Notes under the pieces: generated by a model | Told to the model about the DNA's origin: nothing | Databases searched by the model: none | The model's input: the letters and a program-made list of their open reading frames with translations, nothing else | Shown: piece by piece, positions 24,961-55,087 of the stretch | Position numbering within the stretch: the stretch's first letter is position 1 | How the letters are laid out: every line of letters begins with the position of its first letter | Made by a program: the position numbers and the translations under genes | Assembly: GCF_026213295.1 (NCBI RefSeq) | Contig: NC_079422.1 | Location: 19,238,512 to 19,302,511 of the forward strand | Direction: 5' to 3' | Source: Gadus chalcogrammus | Lineage: Eukaryota > Chordata > Actinopteri > Gadiformes > Gadidae | DNA: 64,000 nt

Positions 24961-26976
24961 GTTGGTGCAACCATCTCCCTCAGCCCTACTCTACCCACAA
25001 AATAGCTTTTTTACTTGAAAAGAATTGGTCCGAAAAGGATCAACTATAGTGTCAGCTACAGTTAATGCTGAATAGGACCAATGTTGAATATAGTGGCTTA
25101 ATCTTAATCCAGTGCAGTCCCGAGTATGATGTGGGTGTTAAAGGGTTCGAGATCTGAGTTATTGGTTTAGCTATAAGCAAGCTGAGGCACACAGGCTATG
25201 GCCTTATTTCATTAGCGGCCAGCAAACCTTGTATTTCCATGTAATGGAAAATACATGTAGTTCATTTATTTAATTAATAATCTACTCGTGTGTTATTGTC
25301 CTACATTTGTTGTGTTGAATGTGATTTATTTGGAGCCAATCTTCGTTGTTACAGATTTATGTTTGATAGCATTGTTCCCTTTTTATGAAAAGAACCAAGG
25401 TGTGGAACAGAAATGAGTCATATGAATGATTTATGTGTTATATAAACCGCAAAAAGTCCATGTCCATTACAATATCTAACTCAAAATTGTTTTCCCACAA
25501 TAGGTCTGGTTAAAGATTATATGGTAAAATAGTCTGTGCAGTAGTTAATTGACAATAATATAATTATAAAATCATTAATAGCTACATGCTAAATATCAGA
25601 TTTTTATTTTTTTCTCCCTCTGCACCTCTTCTCCACATCTCTCTCACCCCACCTCTCCTCTGACTCTCAGCATTGGGGTACACCTATGGCCAGGAGGTTC
25701 CGCTCCCTGAAGTTGTGGTTTGTGTTCCGCATGTACGGGCTCAGAGGCCTCCAAGCTTTCATCCGTAAGGTACACAGAATATAGAAATATTGCTGTGTAT
25801 ATTATGAGCATGGTATATATTGGTACAAGATTTAATGACACAAGGCTACCATCTAGTGGATACATGTAAAAATGCCTACTGCCATAATACTGCCATAATA
25901 ATCTTTTAATCTTCTTTTTGTATTAACCAAAGTCCCTGATGGTTGTTGGGCGATATTATACATTATTGAATATGAACTGAGACACAGAATGTCTTCTGTT
26001 TGCAGCATGTGGAATTGGCCAAAACATTTGAGAATCTGGTGAGAGGCGACAACAACTTTGAGATCTGTGCTGAAGTAGTCATGGGACTAGTTTGCTTCAG
26101 GCTGAAGGTAAAAGATGCATTCAAATATGCACATCATGCAAGTTATACTACACTATCAAACAGTGGCTAACTGGCCATAACTTCCAGAACAAATGACATA
26201 AAGGCAAAAAAAGATTCTCTGCACTTGAATATTTGTCTATTTAATCAATACATCAATACAAACTACTCCTGTTGATTGCATCCTGATGGTATCACGTCTG
26301 TTTGTTCATTCTTTCAAAGTATACCATCCGTTGTCTTTAATTCAACCTCCTCTCTGGCTATGCTTTGCCCCCAGGTTTCGGATGAGCTGAACAAAGCCTT
26401 GCTGAAACAAATCACCAGGACGGGGAAGATCTACCTGGTGTCCTGCAAGCTCCGCGGACGTTTTGTTCTGCGCTTCGTCGTCTGTGGGCGGACCACCGAG
26501 CTGCGCCATATCCAAGAGGCGTGGAAGCACATCACCGAGCTGTCCAGCGAGCTCCTGCAGAACCTCTTTGATCATGAAGGAAAGGAAAACTGACCAGTCA
26601 GGATAGGGAATATGACATCATTGTTGCCAAAAAACTGGCAGATGCATTTTCAACCAGAACAGACCCATATATATTCACAGCATTTCTCTCACATAGCCAA
26701 GGTGCCTATGCCATTTTACCTACATACCTTTACCTACCCTTTACCTTACCTACAGCTCATTTTATGTAAGGCTGCGAACATGGATCCATAACGCAATTTA
26801 TATTTGCTTCATGATTTCCGTTGTCATCTTCATCTTTTGGGTGTGCGGTAATCAACTGAACAGGCTTGGGTTGACTTTTATATTTACTGTGTTGCAATTG
26901 TAATACTTGTTGGCTTCTGTGGCGGGGTGTGTTTAGTAGGTCTGAGTCTTTATTGAATTGAACACTTTTTGGGGGG

Positions 26977-27790
26977 GCCGTCTCATTTATAACCGTTGCG
27001 TACGCACAAAACAGGGCTGAAATTGGCGTACGTGACTTTCCACGCCAAGGTTGTGATCTATAAAAAACCAACTTGACGGGAAAATGTGCGCAGCCCTAAG
27101 CAAACCCTGACCCATGCGTACGCATAGTTTAGAGGAAAAGGAGAATTGGCGACACGGATGGTGTGGTGGTGAACTGAAGTCAGACCGAAGAATTGTAGAG
27201 TGAGAACGATTATGTTTCATCATCGCCCTTCATTAATTTAATTTCAACCCGTGCGTTATCATGCGTTAAATCTATGTAATCAGAATAATTTAAGTCAACT
27301 GCGTTATTTCTCAGTTATGAACATCTCCTTAGAATATAAATTAAAAAAAATTCTCTATATTTAATCCCGTCACTCCATAGGCCTACTGTCCACTGACGGC
27401 GCGACTGCATGGAATAAAGCTTCTGTCCAACATGTGTCAATAACATGATATTTTTATGTGACACTGTAAACACATAGCCTAATCAAATGTCAATATCCCA
27501 AGTGTGGAAAACCAAGCCACACTCCTCATCACAATCGTTGTCCGTTACTCTTGATGCTTTTCATGACAAATCAGGCATTAAAAAGGGGTTATGTTCAAGA
27601 ACATTTTACGTGGGTGATTACAAACTGATTATCCAAGGTGTTCTCGGTCAGTCTTATTACCGTAACCCTATACCTAAATACAGAGGTGAGCGCCGTGGTA
27701 ATGCTGCACCATATGGCACTTCTGGCGGACCATGCAGATGGCAGGATTCGGAGGGAGAGGGTCTTTAGGGACCATAACGATGTATTGGTA
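26977..27790 (+). mobile_element. PIF/Harbinger transposon relic
   Basis: The left end resembles Harbinger termini (GGCCGTCTCATTTATAACCG). Near 27713-27787 a frame reads MALLADHADGRIRRERVFRD followed by HNDVL, the N-terminal signature of HARBI1-like transposases. The rest of the transposase is missing, and I could not define the right terminus. Confidence 0.6.
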
Positions 27791-27930
27791 GGCTACATAA
27801 AAATATGTAACTTTATGTCAGACCACTTCTTTTTTAATTCTGGGACTGTGCGCTCCGTGCTACTGACAGAGTTCACTGCTGCAGCAACATGTTGCCACTC
27901 ACTTTTTTATTTTTATTTATTTTATTTTTA

Positions 27931-28434
27931 TTTTGAAACTCCACATCAGAATGTTCTGAAACCTTTTGCGTGACCCCATGGGGTCGTGAACTATAACCCT
28001 GACGTAAAATGAGCCTGAAATAACAGGGCATTTTCTTTTAAATTGAATCCAAAATCATATGTAATATGTCTCATATTGGAAACTTTGGTTGGCTTTTATT
28101 TTGAAACTCCACATCAGAATGTTCTGAAACCTTTTTTGTGACCCCATGGGGTCGTGAACTATAACCCTGACGTGAGATGAGCCTGAAATAACAGGGCATT
28201 TTCTTTTAAATTGAATCCAAAATCATATGTAATATGTCTCATATTGGAAACTTTGGTTGGTTTTTATTTTGAAACTCCACATCAGAATGTTCTGAAACCT
28301 TTTGCGTGACCCCATGGGGTCGTGAACTATAACCCTGCAGTGAAATGACCCTGGAATAACAGGGCATTTTATTTTAAATCGTATCCAAAATCATATGTAA
28401 TATGTCTCATATTGGAATGTTTGGTGGGCTTTTA
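27931..28434. repeat. Three tandem copies of a 168-bp repeat
   Basis: TTTTGAAACTCCACATCAG recurs at 27931, 28099 and 28267, and a fourth unit starts at 28435 before diverging. Each unit holds the palindrome TGACCCCATGGGGTC(G) and the block AACAGGGCATTTT. Units differ by only a few bases. Confidence 0.9.
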
Positions 28435-28959
28435 TTTTGAAAGTAAATACCACAACGGCCGTACACTTCCTTTGATAGTATTTGCTTTTATTGACTGTCT
28501 TTTTGTATGTACCCGACGAATGCTTTTATTTTAAACTAGTTCTGAGACGCTATTACCGTAATGGCTAGTATATACAGGTACGGCAAAAAACGGAGTCGGC
28601 TGGCTTGTCCGCCGATCTTGATGAAGTCGGCTGGCTTGACCGCAGTGCCTTACGAGTTGCGACTGTGCTTCGCAGTATGCCTTGCGAAACCCAGTATGCC
28701 TTTCGAAACACCTCGTGATTGGTCGATGCAAAGGGACAAATAAGGGACGTTATATTCAATTATATATTAACGGTAGTGATTCATAAAAACACGAAGATTA
28801 TCGTTATTATGACTAACGTTATTATGACTAATTATTTAACCTTTGAACTGTCCAGTCATAAATCAGGGCGGGAAAATCATCAAACAGGAAGTACCTGCTG
28901 TGAAAGCTACAAGGTCAGTGATATACAGTTCTGACCATAATTGGTGTTAAGGGTACAAA

Positions 28960-31140
28960 TTAATTATTATCAAAATAATCATGCTACTTTTTTTCTTAAT
29001 GTGTTTATTAAATGTTTGTTCATAAAATCTCTGAGCACACAATAGGGAGAAAGCCGATCATCAGCAGTGAGGATGAGGTAGCTTGGGGAGATGATAGTCA
29101 CATTAGCAAAAAGAGGATTCCCCCTGAGGATGAATGATACACAGCAACTGGCCTACCAGTTTGCCACCAAGAAAGGAATCAGGGGATTCAGTGAAGTAAA
29201 GGAAAAGGCTGGTTACAAATGGTTTAGGGTTTTTTGAGACGCAACCAGAAACTCAGGATCAGGAAACCCGAGGCTCTCTCAGCCCATAGAGCTGCTGGAT
29301 TCAACCCCACTGTTGTGAATACGTGGTTTAAAAACTATCAGGACACAATTGACAGACTGGGGTTGGAGAATGTTCCAGATCATATCTGGAATTGTGATGA
29401 GACTGGGCTCCAGGATCACTTCCTCTCCACTAGGGTGGTTGCCGAGGCTGGGTCACCTTGTTTTGAGATCACTGCTGGGGAGAAAGGAGAAACCTCAACC
29501 TGCCTTTCCAGCATCAACGCTGCTGGTGGGTATGGCCCAAACCTTGTAATCTTCAAGGGCAAGAGGATGACGGCAGATTGGCTCTTTGGGGCTCCCGAAC
29601 ATACCTTCCTCAGGGTGTCGGATAACGGGTGGATAAACACAGAATTATTCACTGAATGGGGCAAGTTTTTTCTCCGAAGCCTGCCCAAAGATGATCCACG
29701 ACCCCACTTGCTCCTTGTTGATGGCCACTCCTCCCATGTGTACAACATTGAATTTCTGAATTTGATGAAAGCCAACAATGTATGTGTGTGTTTAGCCTTC
29801 CCCCTCACACTACACACTATCTGCAGCCTGCGGATAGAGCTCTATTCAAGAGTTTAAAACATTTCTGGAGGATTGGGGGACGAAGGGTCACCAGGGAGAG
29901 TGGAGGGAAGCGTCTGGACAGGGCATGTTCATGTCATTGTTTTCCAAGGCCTGGAAGCAAGCTGCAACGCCCTCAAATGCCCAGGCTGGATTTCGTCAGG
30001 GATATTCCCATTCAACCCAGACAAGATGAAGAAAATTATTTTCATGCCATCGGAAACCACGGAGAGACCCTTAGAGCCTGCAATCGCAACTCCGAGCCAT
30101 CCTCTGTGTGATGATAACAGGGATGATGATGATGAGGATTTCTATGATCAAGAAATGTTCCGAGCACACCCACCCACCCAGCCACCCTCTGCATGATGCT
30201 GTTCAGCCAGCAAGCTCTCCTCCTCGCCAATCTCCACAGCACCTCCTTCTGTCCGCCATTGTGACCCCACCACCTCTGGCACACGAAGTTGAAGTGGTGA
30301 CACAGCCAGAGGTCTCCTTTAAATCGCTGATCACCCTTCCGGTCAGAGAACGGCCCACAACCAGCTGCCAGAGGGCAAAGCCACCGCCATATGATCTCAC
30401 CAGTAAAGACCACTTTTATTTGATTAAAGAAAAAGCCCTGAAAATCAAGCAAAAGCAAAAGCAAGCAAATAAATCGATGAAGCAATCCACAGCAAAGAAA
30501 ACACTCAAGAAAGTCGGTCAAGTCAACCAGGTTCCGTGTAATGTCTTCCAGCATTCTGATGGCGACTCAGATGACCCCAAGTCGACAGAGGAGTGGGTTT
30601 CTTGTGCAGTCTGTTCCCATTGGTTCCATGAAAGCTGTGCAGAGGACAATGGTGAGATTGACGACGACAATGCCTTTACATGTAAAGGTTGCCTGTTCCC
30701 AGAAATGTAGCAACTTATTAACTTCTGCAGGCCATTTGTTATCTGCTGTTTTTATTTGCTGTTGTTTGTTATATTGTAATAGGCCTATCTGCTGTTGTTA
30801 GTTATATTGTAATAGGCCTATGCAACATTTTTATATATTTACCTTAAATATACTTCATGAGTTCATAATAAATGCATCAAAACCATCATATTGTTTTATT
30901 TGCTTGATGATGCTCAATTTTCCAACGTTCATCATAATTTTCCAAACCTTGTTTTTTTTATCAAGAACAACATTGCAAATGATGAAATTACTGAACGTAA
31001 AAATAACCTACAGAATTACTTATTGAGGAAGTTTTGCTATCGTTCATGAATGAAGGTACACCATGGTTTATTTAGACCTTTTAACATAGACTTTACAGTG
31101 TCCCACATTAGGCAAATGACTGTCCCACATTAGGAAGCTG
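28960..31140 (+). mobile_element. Decayed pogo-like DNA transposon with C-terminal PHD-type finger
   Basis: Frames at 29130-29236 (QQLAYQFATKKGIRGFSEVK), 29234-29857 (HIWNCDETGLQD, then LLLVDGHSSHVYNIEFLNLM), 29782-30111 (LQPADRALFKSLKHFW) and 30108-30710 together cover an HTH start, the three DDE/D acidic motifs and a tail. At 30595-30700 the tail has WVSCAVCSHWFHESCA and later FTCKGC, a zinc-binding PHD-like pattern. At least three frame changes separate the blocks, so the element is dead. A duplicated TGTCCCACATTAGG at 31099 and 31121 may lie near the right terminus. The ends are not well defined. Confidence 0.75.
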
Positions 31141-31887
31141 CACATTTTCTCAGACAGTTTGGCACTGATATCTATATCATTTATTTTATGAATGTGTCAT
31201 CTGCATTTTCTCTTTTGATTTGATAAGGACACCCCTGAGGGTTTCACAAAGGTATTGAATATGGGTTTAATGTGTTGCCTTCACATCGAAATATTCTACA
31301 TAAGTCTGAAAAGCCAAAAATTTCCCATATTGGGCAATCTACCCTACATATTGTTCCTTTAACAGTAAACACATTAACTTTAAGTTGAACAAGACAAATC
31401 AAATCAAAATAACTCGGTCTCTTGGTGTAATGGCAGGAACAAACAAACAAACTGTTCACGGAATAACCTAAAAGCCCGTGAAGACCTCAGGCTCAGGGTA
31501 CAACGAACTCCGTTCAACTCATACGTCCAATGTTCGCCCCTTCCATCCGAACTAGCAACCATGCTTTCCCGGCTTACCTCAGCGTCGAACACAAGGTTGG
31601 GTATGGAATTCTCTTTTTTGGCAATTTTTGCAAAATTACTTGAAATCCTATAACCCACTTACAGCCACTGAGTTAGAAGTACTGACATGAACAAGTCAAT
31701 CACCTGTGGAACGGGCAGGGCTGGAAAAACTCCAGCCAATGATTTCCAGACCCACCGAGTGGCATTGGACAGTAAGTACGTCAATCAAACGGTCGTACTG
31801 CACTTCTCATCTCAAAATCTCATCGGCCATCGGCTGCATCAACAACGAACTGATCTGTGACCTTGTTCCCCGATATGTAGCCTATGT

Positions 31888-32560
31888 GACCGGGGAACAT
31901 AGGACCCTTTTTCAAAAAAAGGGTTCTATGTTCCCCGGTCTGTTACTTTTACCACCATTACTGCCAAATTCCGGCCGAGATAACTACCATTGCATGTTTT
32001 TACCTTTTGAGGAAGAGGGAGAGACGTGGGAGAACCTGACGCAGTCTATTCATACGCCGGTAAACAAACCCGGAGAAGCCCAATCCCTACGAGAGCTCCC
32101 CGCGCTACGGCCATCCGGAGGCGCACAGAGCTTTTGGCCGTGATATTATTATACAATTTTATTATATGATATTATATACTATTATATAAAGAGCTCCAGG
32201 AGTCGCAAACGGCAACAATCACTTTCTCCTCCATGCTGCAGTTCACCTAGCCTGGTTACAGTTCACCCCGGACAGCACTGCAATGAGTTGGTCGGTTGAA
32301 CGCTGATTGGCTGTTACGTTACACATGTCAATCTGTGGCCACGCTGTTGAACGCTGATTGGCTGTCATCACGCGAATGTCGCGTCAAAGTTTAAATATTT
32401 TTAAAGATTGATAGATTGCGGGGAACATAGGACCCTTTTCCCAGGAAAGGGTCATATGTTCCCCGCTTTTCCCAAAAAGAAAAACGGGGAACATAGAACC
32501 GTTTAAAAAAAAAAAAAAAAAGGGTTCCCCGAGCGGGGAACATAGGACGGGGAACATAGG
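31888..32560. repeat. Cluster of inverted GGGGAACATAGGACCC motifs
   Basis: Seven occurrences: + orientation at 31892, 32420, 32486, 32535 and 32549; inverted at 31921 and 32449. Two pairs form hairpins with loops of about 13 bases (31888-31940 and 32419-32465). The 450 bp between them holds a direct repeat of GTTGAACGCTGATTGGCTGT near 32295 and 32345. I do not know the family. Confidence 0.8.
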
Positions 32561-33592
32561 GATGACCCCTTTCAAATAACCGTTCAAGATCGGAAGTTAA
32601 CCCTTGGAAACAGAAAGGGTTTGTGTCTCGGAGATGAACCTTGAACTGAGAAAGGAGACAGGATTCGTTGAAGAAGAACGTTTTCTCCGAGGGTTCGAGC
32701 TGATTTACAATTTTTATATCTTTTCTTATTGCGGAGGGCTCTTTCGTGCACAGAGGCCCCTGGGTCCATTTGGTACAATATACGCGCCAAAGGTTGAAAC
32801 GATGATGACTGAATGTATGTAGATTCATTGTGAGCGAACTATGAGATTTTTTATCAAAAGGCCATTCAAGGGCAACTAGCCCTTCATATTTCATCAAAGC
32901 TACGAAGGGGTCTGGACCTTGAAATACATTATATTTATAGTCCAATAGGCTGAGAGTTGATCCCGACGCATGTTATAGCGATACAGAGAGCATTACAAAT
33001 TAAGAACACGAAAAAGAAAACAACAAGGACAGGGAGACTATAAATGGAGTTTTAAAGAACATTGTGATAAAGCGATATCCAAAATATGTAACGGATATCT
33101 CTTCATGGAAAGTTGTTTATATTATAGCTTATCAATAACCTGATTATGACATCTAACATTGATAATTGTCTGCCTTGATAAACCACAATATTTTATATTC
33201 CATGATCTCCTTCCCCCATGTTAATCTAGATAAAACTTGGATTATGCTTTAATATTATAATATAACAAGCACCGTGGGCGTGCACGTATAGGCGGAATAC
33301 TCATGCACCGCGTATACGCGTTTCCTACATTGGTTTGAGGAGGTTAATTTATCTAATGCTATGTTGGTTTTTAGAACAGCTATGTTATATTTTCCATCTG
33401 TATTGAACATGCTCGAAATGTGTGAAAGCAGTCACAAAACATATAGCTTTTATTTTACTATCTGTATGCTTTTAATGAAAGCAATCACACCGATACCGAA
33501 TTGCAAGTGATGTAATGAGCATTAGTCTGAGATTCGTGTGTTTGATCCCGCCCCCTGGAACTGGGGGAGTGTGTTGGGGGGGGGGGGCTCCT

Positions 33593-33600
33593 TATATAAA
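33593..33600 (+). promoter_or_regulatory. TATA box of the ddc promoter (predicted)
   Basis: TATATAAA lies about 30 bp before a plausible start site in TTACTATCCG near 33628. GC-rich boxes (CCGCCCCCTGG and a G-run) are just upstream. A consensus donor follows downstream at 33710, which makes this a good candidate core promoter for the intact ddc gene. Confidence 0.55.
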
Positions 33601-33627
33601 CCAGCGTGTGTGTTTCTCGTGCTTACT

Positions 33628-33709
33628 ATCCGTCTATCCACGAAGGGACAGCTTCCAGGCGCTCAGATCGTTAAGCCAACTGCTGCTTCACCAGCCTCAC
33701 CTGCAATAT
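33628..33709 (+). other. ddc: Probable non-coding first exon of ddc
   Basis: The sequence from the predicted start site to AATAT|GTAAGT has no ATG in a good frame and ends in a strong 5' splice site at 33710-33715. The coding exon at 36701 has an acceptor just before its ATG (CTCCAG|AGTAACCATGG), so an upstream 5' UTR exon is required. Vertebrate ddc genes use non-coding first exons. The 5' boundary is approximate. Confidence 0.5.
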
Positions 33710-33711
33710 GT

Positions 33712-33715
<4 letters not shown>

Positions 33716-33790
<75 letters not shown>
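33716..33790. repeat. (CA)n microsatellite just after the predicted ddc exon 1 donor
   Basis: Pure CACA for about 75 bp, starting immediately after GTAAGT. Confidence 0.95.
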
Positions 33791-33794
<4 letters not shown>

Positions 33795-34399
33795 CGATTT
33801 ACAGATATGAGTAGGAGAAGTAGCCCGATGAATGACACTTGTTGAATGGCCAGGGCTGCTGTGTCAATGTTCTTGATTAATGTTCATGCCACCTGCAGTA
33901 TGTTCGGATCATGCACCTTCCCTCCTCAAAGGTTTATGGTCGGCATGCTTATTGGGGTCACGCTCTGTAGCAAACAAAATCACGGCCATAGGATTACAAG
34001 CTTTAGTGCAATAATCTCAGAGTGAGAGTGTGTCTTGCAGATTTCTGCCCTGGCACCTAGTTGTACGTTCACAATTAGCCAATTGTGCTGCCATGGTAGA
34101 ATATTTGATGTTTGGGATATACAGTGTTTTACAGTATTTTCTTCAAGGCATGAACTCGTGGCTTTAACTGGGACCTCATTGTTAATGATCAATATATTTA
34201 TACAGCTCTGGCTGTTTTGTCAGAGTTGCAGGAGGCAAAGGTTTGGTTATTATCTCTCCATGTTCATACTTGTGGATTTGCTCTAATTTACACAAGGGTG
34301 TACTGTACAGTTTTCTGCCATGAACCAAATGCAGCCTTTGTCTCTGCTCTAAGATGAAGTTAAGAAGCCCTCATGGTAGGCTATTATCTGCCAAATAGT

Positions 34400-34762
34400 A
34401 GATCGCAGAGTCGCTCACCAGCTTCCGCAAAAGACTCAAAACTCACCTGTTCAGAGTTCACCTCGACTCTGCATGGCAACCCAGCCCCTTCCGGCCACCA
34501 TTGTATGTTGTATGTCCTGGCACTTAATGTACACACTTATTGTAGGCACGTATTTATAGTACTTAATTGTGTTGCTTCTGTAACTGCTATAACTGCTGTA
34601 CACAGGGTATGGGTTAGCCTAGCGATTGTTAGTACTTGCACTTGGTTCTATGAACATCTTTACTGTACTGACAGCAATATATTGTTTCACTTCTTATGAC
34701 AAATGTACTTGTTGTAAGTCGCTTTGGATAAAAGCGTTTGCTAAATGCCCTAAATGTTAATT
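34400..34762 (+). mobile_element. L2-type LINE 3' tail
   Basis: Ends with TTGTAAGTCGCTTTGGATAAAAGCGTTTGCTAAATGCCC, a tail common in teleost L2 elements. Upstream is remnant C-terminal coding (GATCGCAGAGTCGCTCACC onward). Confidence 0.75.
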
Positions 34763-35236
34763 TACATTTTGAAACGGTGCAAAACTGACTTTCTTCGAGA
34801 ACCCTAAGGGGATTCAGAAACCGTCAGGGAGGCCTAAATGAAAGGCTCCTGAACATACACATGACCTTCTTTTTTTTAAAGGTCCTACGCAATATCTTTG
34901 TTCCGATGCTCTTCTAACGCATTAGATCCATAATCAAAGTCGTCATCGTGGATGTATCTATTTGGGGAAGGCGAAGCCTGGCATTAATAAATCATACAAA
35001 TAATCTCTACCACATAAGACCATAAATCCCCATTCTCATTTGGATTCAGACGTGGATGGTGTGGCCCCATAATGACACATGATTCAGAGCAGCAGTGCTT
35101 GTGCCAAAGGGATCCCAGGGCTTCGACTAATTACCTCAAAGTCTGCACATCTGATAGGGATTTGTGGGGTGGGTGGGGGCAGGGGGGCTCTACAAGATCT
35201 GCTCTCATTAACCGTGACCGAAACAATAACGTGTGC
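34603..35236 (+). repeat. Left arm of a 7-kb-spaced inverted duplication
   Basis: About 630 bp, including the L2 tail end and about 470 bp of other sequence (for example AAGGCGAAGCCTGGCATTAATA and GGCCCCATAATGACACATGA). It recurs in reverse orientation at 42586-43226 with high identity. The arms flank ddc coding exons 1-5. Confidence 0.85.
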
Positions 35237-35520
35237 CCAGCCAAAAAATGTATCAAATTAAAATACTGTATTTTTTAATTTTCAAAATATTACAAAATAC
35301 TTCTTTCCCCAAGGCAGTTTTTTAAACAACCTTTCTCTAATAGCCTTTATCATCTATCCCTTCACTTGTACACCTGGAAAAACATCTGAGAGCAAGAGAC
35401 TCCTTCCATAATCAGTCAACAGATTAGATATACTGACCCCTCATGTTAGAGACATCCCAATATAAACCTCAGCCCAATCTGCAGCACCGCGCGTTTTGTG
35501 TTGTGATGACAATTTCATTC

Positions 35521-35683
35521 AGAGTGGCAAACTCTCGCCCCTTCCGGTAGAGCCCATGGGACCTATGAGATCGAAAAATTAATGGGTTTCAATGGAGAGA
35601 AAGTAATTACTTTCTCTCCATTGAAACCCATTCATTTTTCGATCTCATAGGCTCTACCGGAAGGGGCGTGACTTTGCCACTCT
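35521..35683. mobile_element. Palindromic foldback MITE
   Basis: AGAGTGGCAAA at the left is mirrored by TTTGCCACTCT at the right, with arms of about 75-80 bp meeting around AAAGTAATTACTTT. The left arm has an extra CATGGGAC block. The transcript would form a long hairpin. Confidence 0.85.
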
Positions 35684-35718
<35 letters not shown>

Positions 35719-35719
35719 C

Positions 35720-35758
<39 letters not shown>

Positions 35759-35759
35759 C

Positions 35760-35805
<46 letters not shown>

Positions 35806-35806
35806 G
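35684..35806. repeat. (GATA)n microsatellite
   Basis: TAGATAGATAGA with two GATACATA interruptions. Confidence 0.95.
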
Positions 35807-36589
35807 TCATCACGGTGTTTGACAGAAAGTATTTGACAGTATTTTTTAAATACAAAAATATACAACACTGAAGTATTTTGATACAAAATACGATGGCATT
35901 TTCATCATCTCAATAAAATACAAATTACAAAAATTTATTTTTTATTTGGTATTTTAAATACATTTATAAGAAATACTGCTTATCCCTGTGTGTAACCATA
36001 TATGAGAATGTGTGAAATTATTTTATGTGAATATAACATAAACATGAGATTCTGAATCTAACATTTGTAGGTGAGTGGCTGCCACGTTAATATAGTGCAC
36101 TTCATGTAACATAAGTGGGAAATACATGGACAGTTTATCCTAAATTACCAGTTTAGCGGACCAAAATGCCCTGGCCTGTTCTACGTTCATTCATGTAGTC
36201 TAATGTGATGGTACGGTAGCCTATCATGATGTATTGCCAACTTCAATCATTTCAAGGACATCAATACAGCTGGCAACACAGAGTAGAAAGACAGTGAAAG
36301 CAATATAATGAAGGATTTCCGTTAATTCTAAAAACCTGTGAGGGACACAAATCCAATAAACTATCTAGCTAGCTAATGGGGCATGTTTTTGTTTACTTCA
36401 CGATGGCAGCCGCTGCGAGTAATATAACCGCTAGTGATGAGGACATTGTTTCTGATTTATGCTCAAAAATCTAAAGATGACATTCAGATAGTTTGCGTGC
36501 CAAATTGAGTGTCATTTCAAGTGGCTGCATCAACTATTTTGCAGTGGCTTGGCATTTATTAATTTAACAACTTTTACAATTTGCATGAC

Positions 36590-36680
<91 letters not shown>
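36590..36680. repeat. (GT)n microsatellite immediately before ddc coding exon 1
   Basis: GT repeat with one CT interruption; it ends 13 bases before the acceptor. The pseudogene has ordinary sequence at the same place. Confidence 0.95.
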
Positions 36681-36681
<1 letters not shown>

Positions 36682-36700
36682 CCTCAACTCCAGAGTAACC

Positions 36701-55087
<18,387 letters not shown>

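Larger units (their letters stand above)
21581..26593 (+). pseudogene. Tandem duplicate of ddc (aromatic amino-acid decarboxylase), disabled
   Basis: Coding-like exons: 21581-21781, 22259-22372, 22520-22639, 23008-23142, 23280-23423, 23544-23610, (exon 7 missing), 24257-24324, 24882-24960, 25504-25523, 25671-25769, 26006-26107 and 26375-26593 with a TGA stop. Borders match the intact gene at 36701-55087 exon by exon. Three lesions are visible. The donor after exon 5 is AT instead of GT. The 95-bp exon 7 with the PLP-binding Asp is gone, so exon 6 to exon 8 splicing hits TAA within six codons. Exon 9 has two extra As, a +2 frameshift. Active-site positions have also drifted (Phe80-Pro-Thr region to Tyr-Thr-Asn, Pro-His-Lys-Trp to Pro-Asn-Lys-Phe). 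No TATA-containing first exon was found upstream. The last three exons remain open, so decay may be fairly recent, or a truncated N-terminal transcript may persist. Confidence 0.88.
35252..35989 (+). mobile_element. hAT-like MITE with internal (GATA)n, copy A
   Basis: Shares AAAATACTTCTTTCCCCAAGG and TGTACACCTGGAAAAACATC with the copy at 52940, then a GATA tract, then GTCATCACGGTGTTTGACAG. It ends CTTATCCCTG, complementary to the CAGGGATGGGC start of the other copy. A foldback element sits inside it at 35521. The left end is cut by the inverted duplication. Confidence 0.65.

Noticed and set aside
26342..26575. Minus-strand ORF opposite the last ddc-like exon
   Set aside because: Shadow of the conserved coding exon on the + strand.
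30541..30710. PHD finger as a host chromatin gene
   Set aside because: It is contiguous with pogo transposase remnants, with frame changes in between, so it is better read as part of the transposon.
31706..32143. 145-codon ORF on the + strand
   Set aside because: Runs through the inverted-motif repeat cluster and resembles no protein I know.
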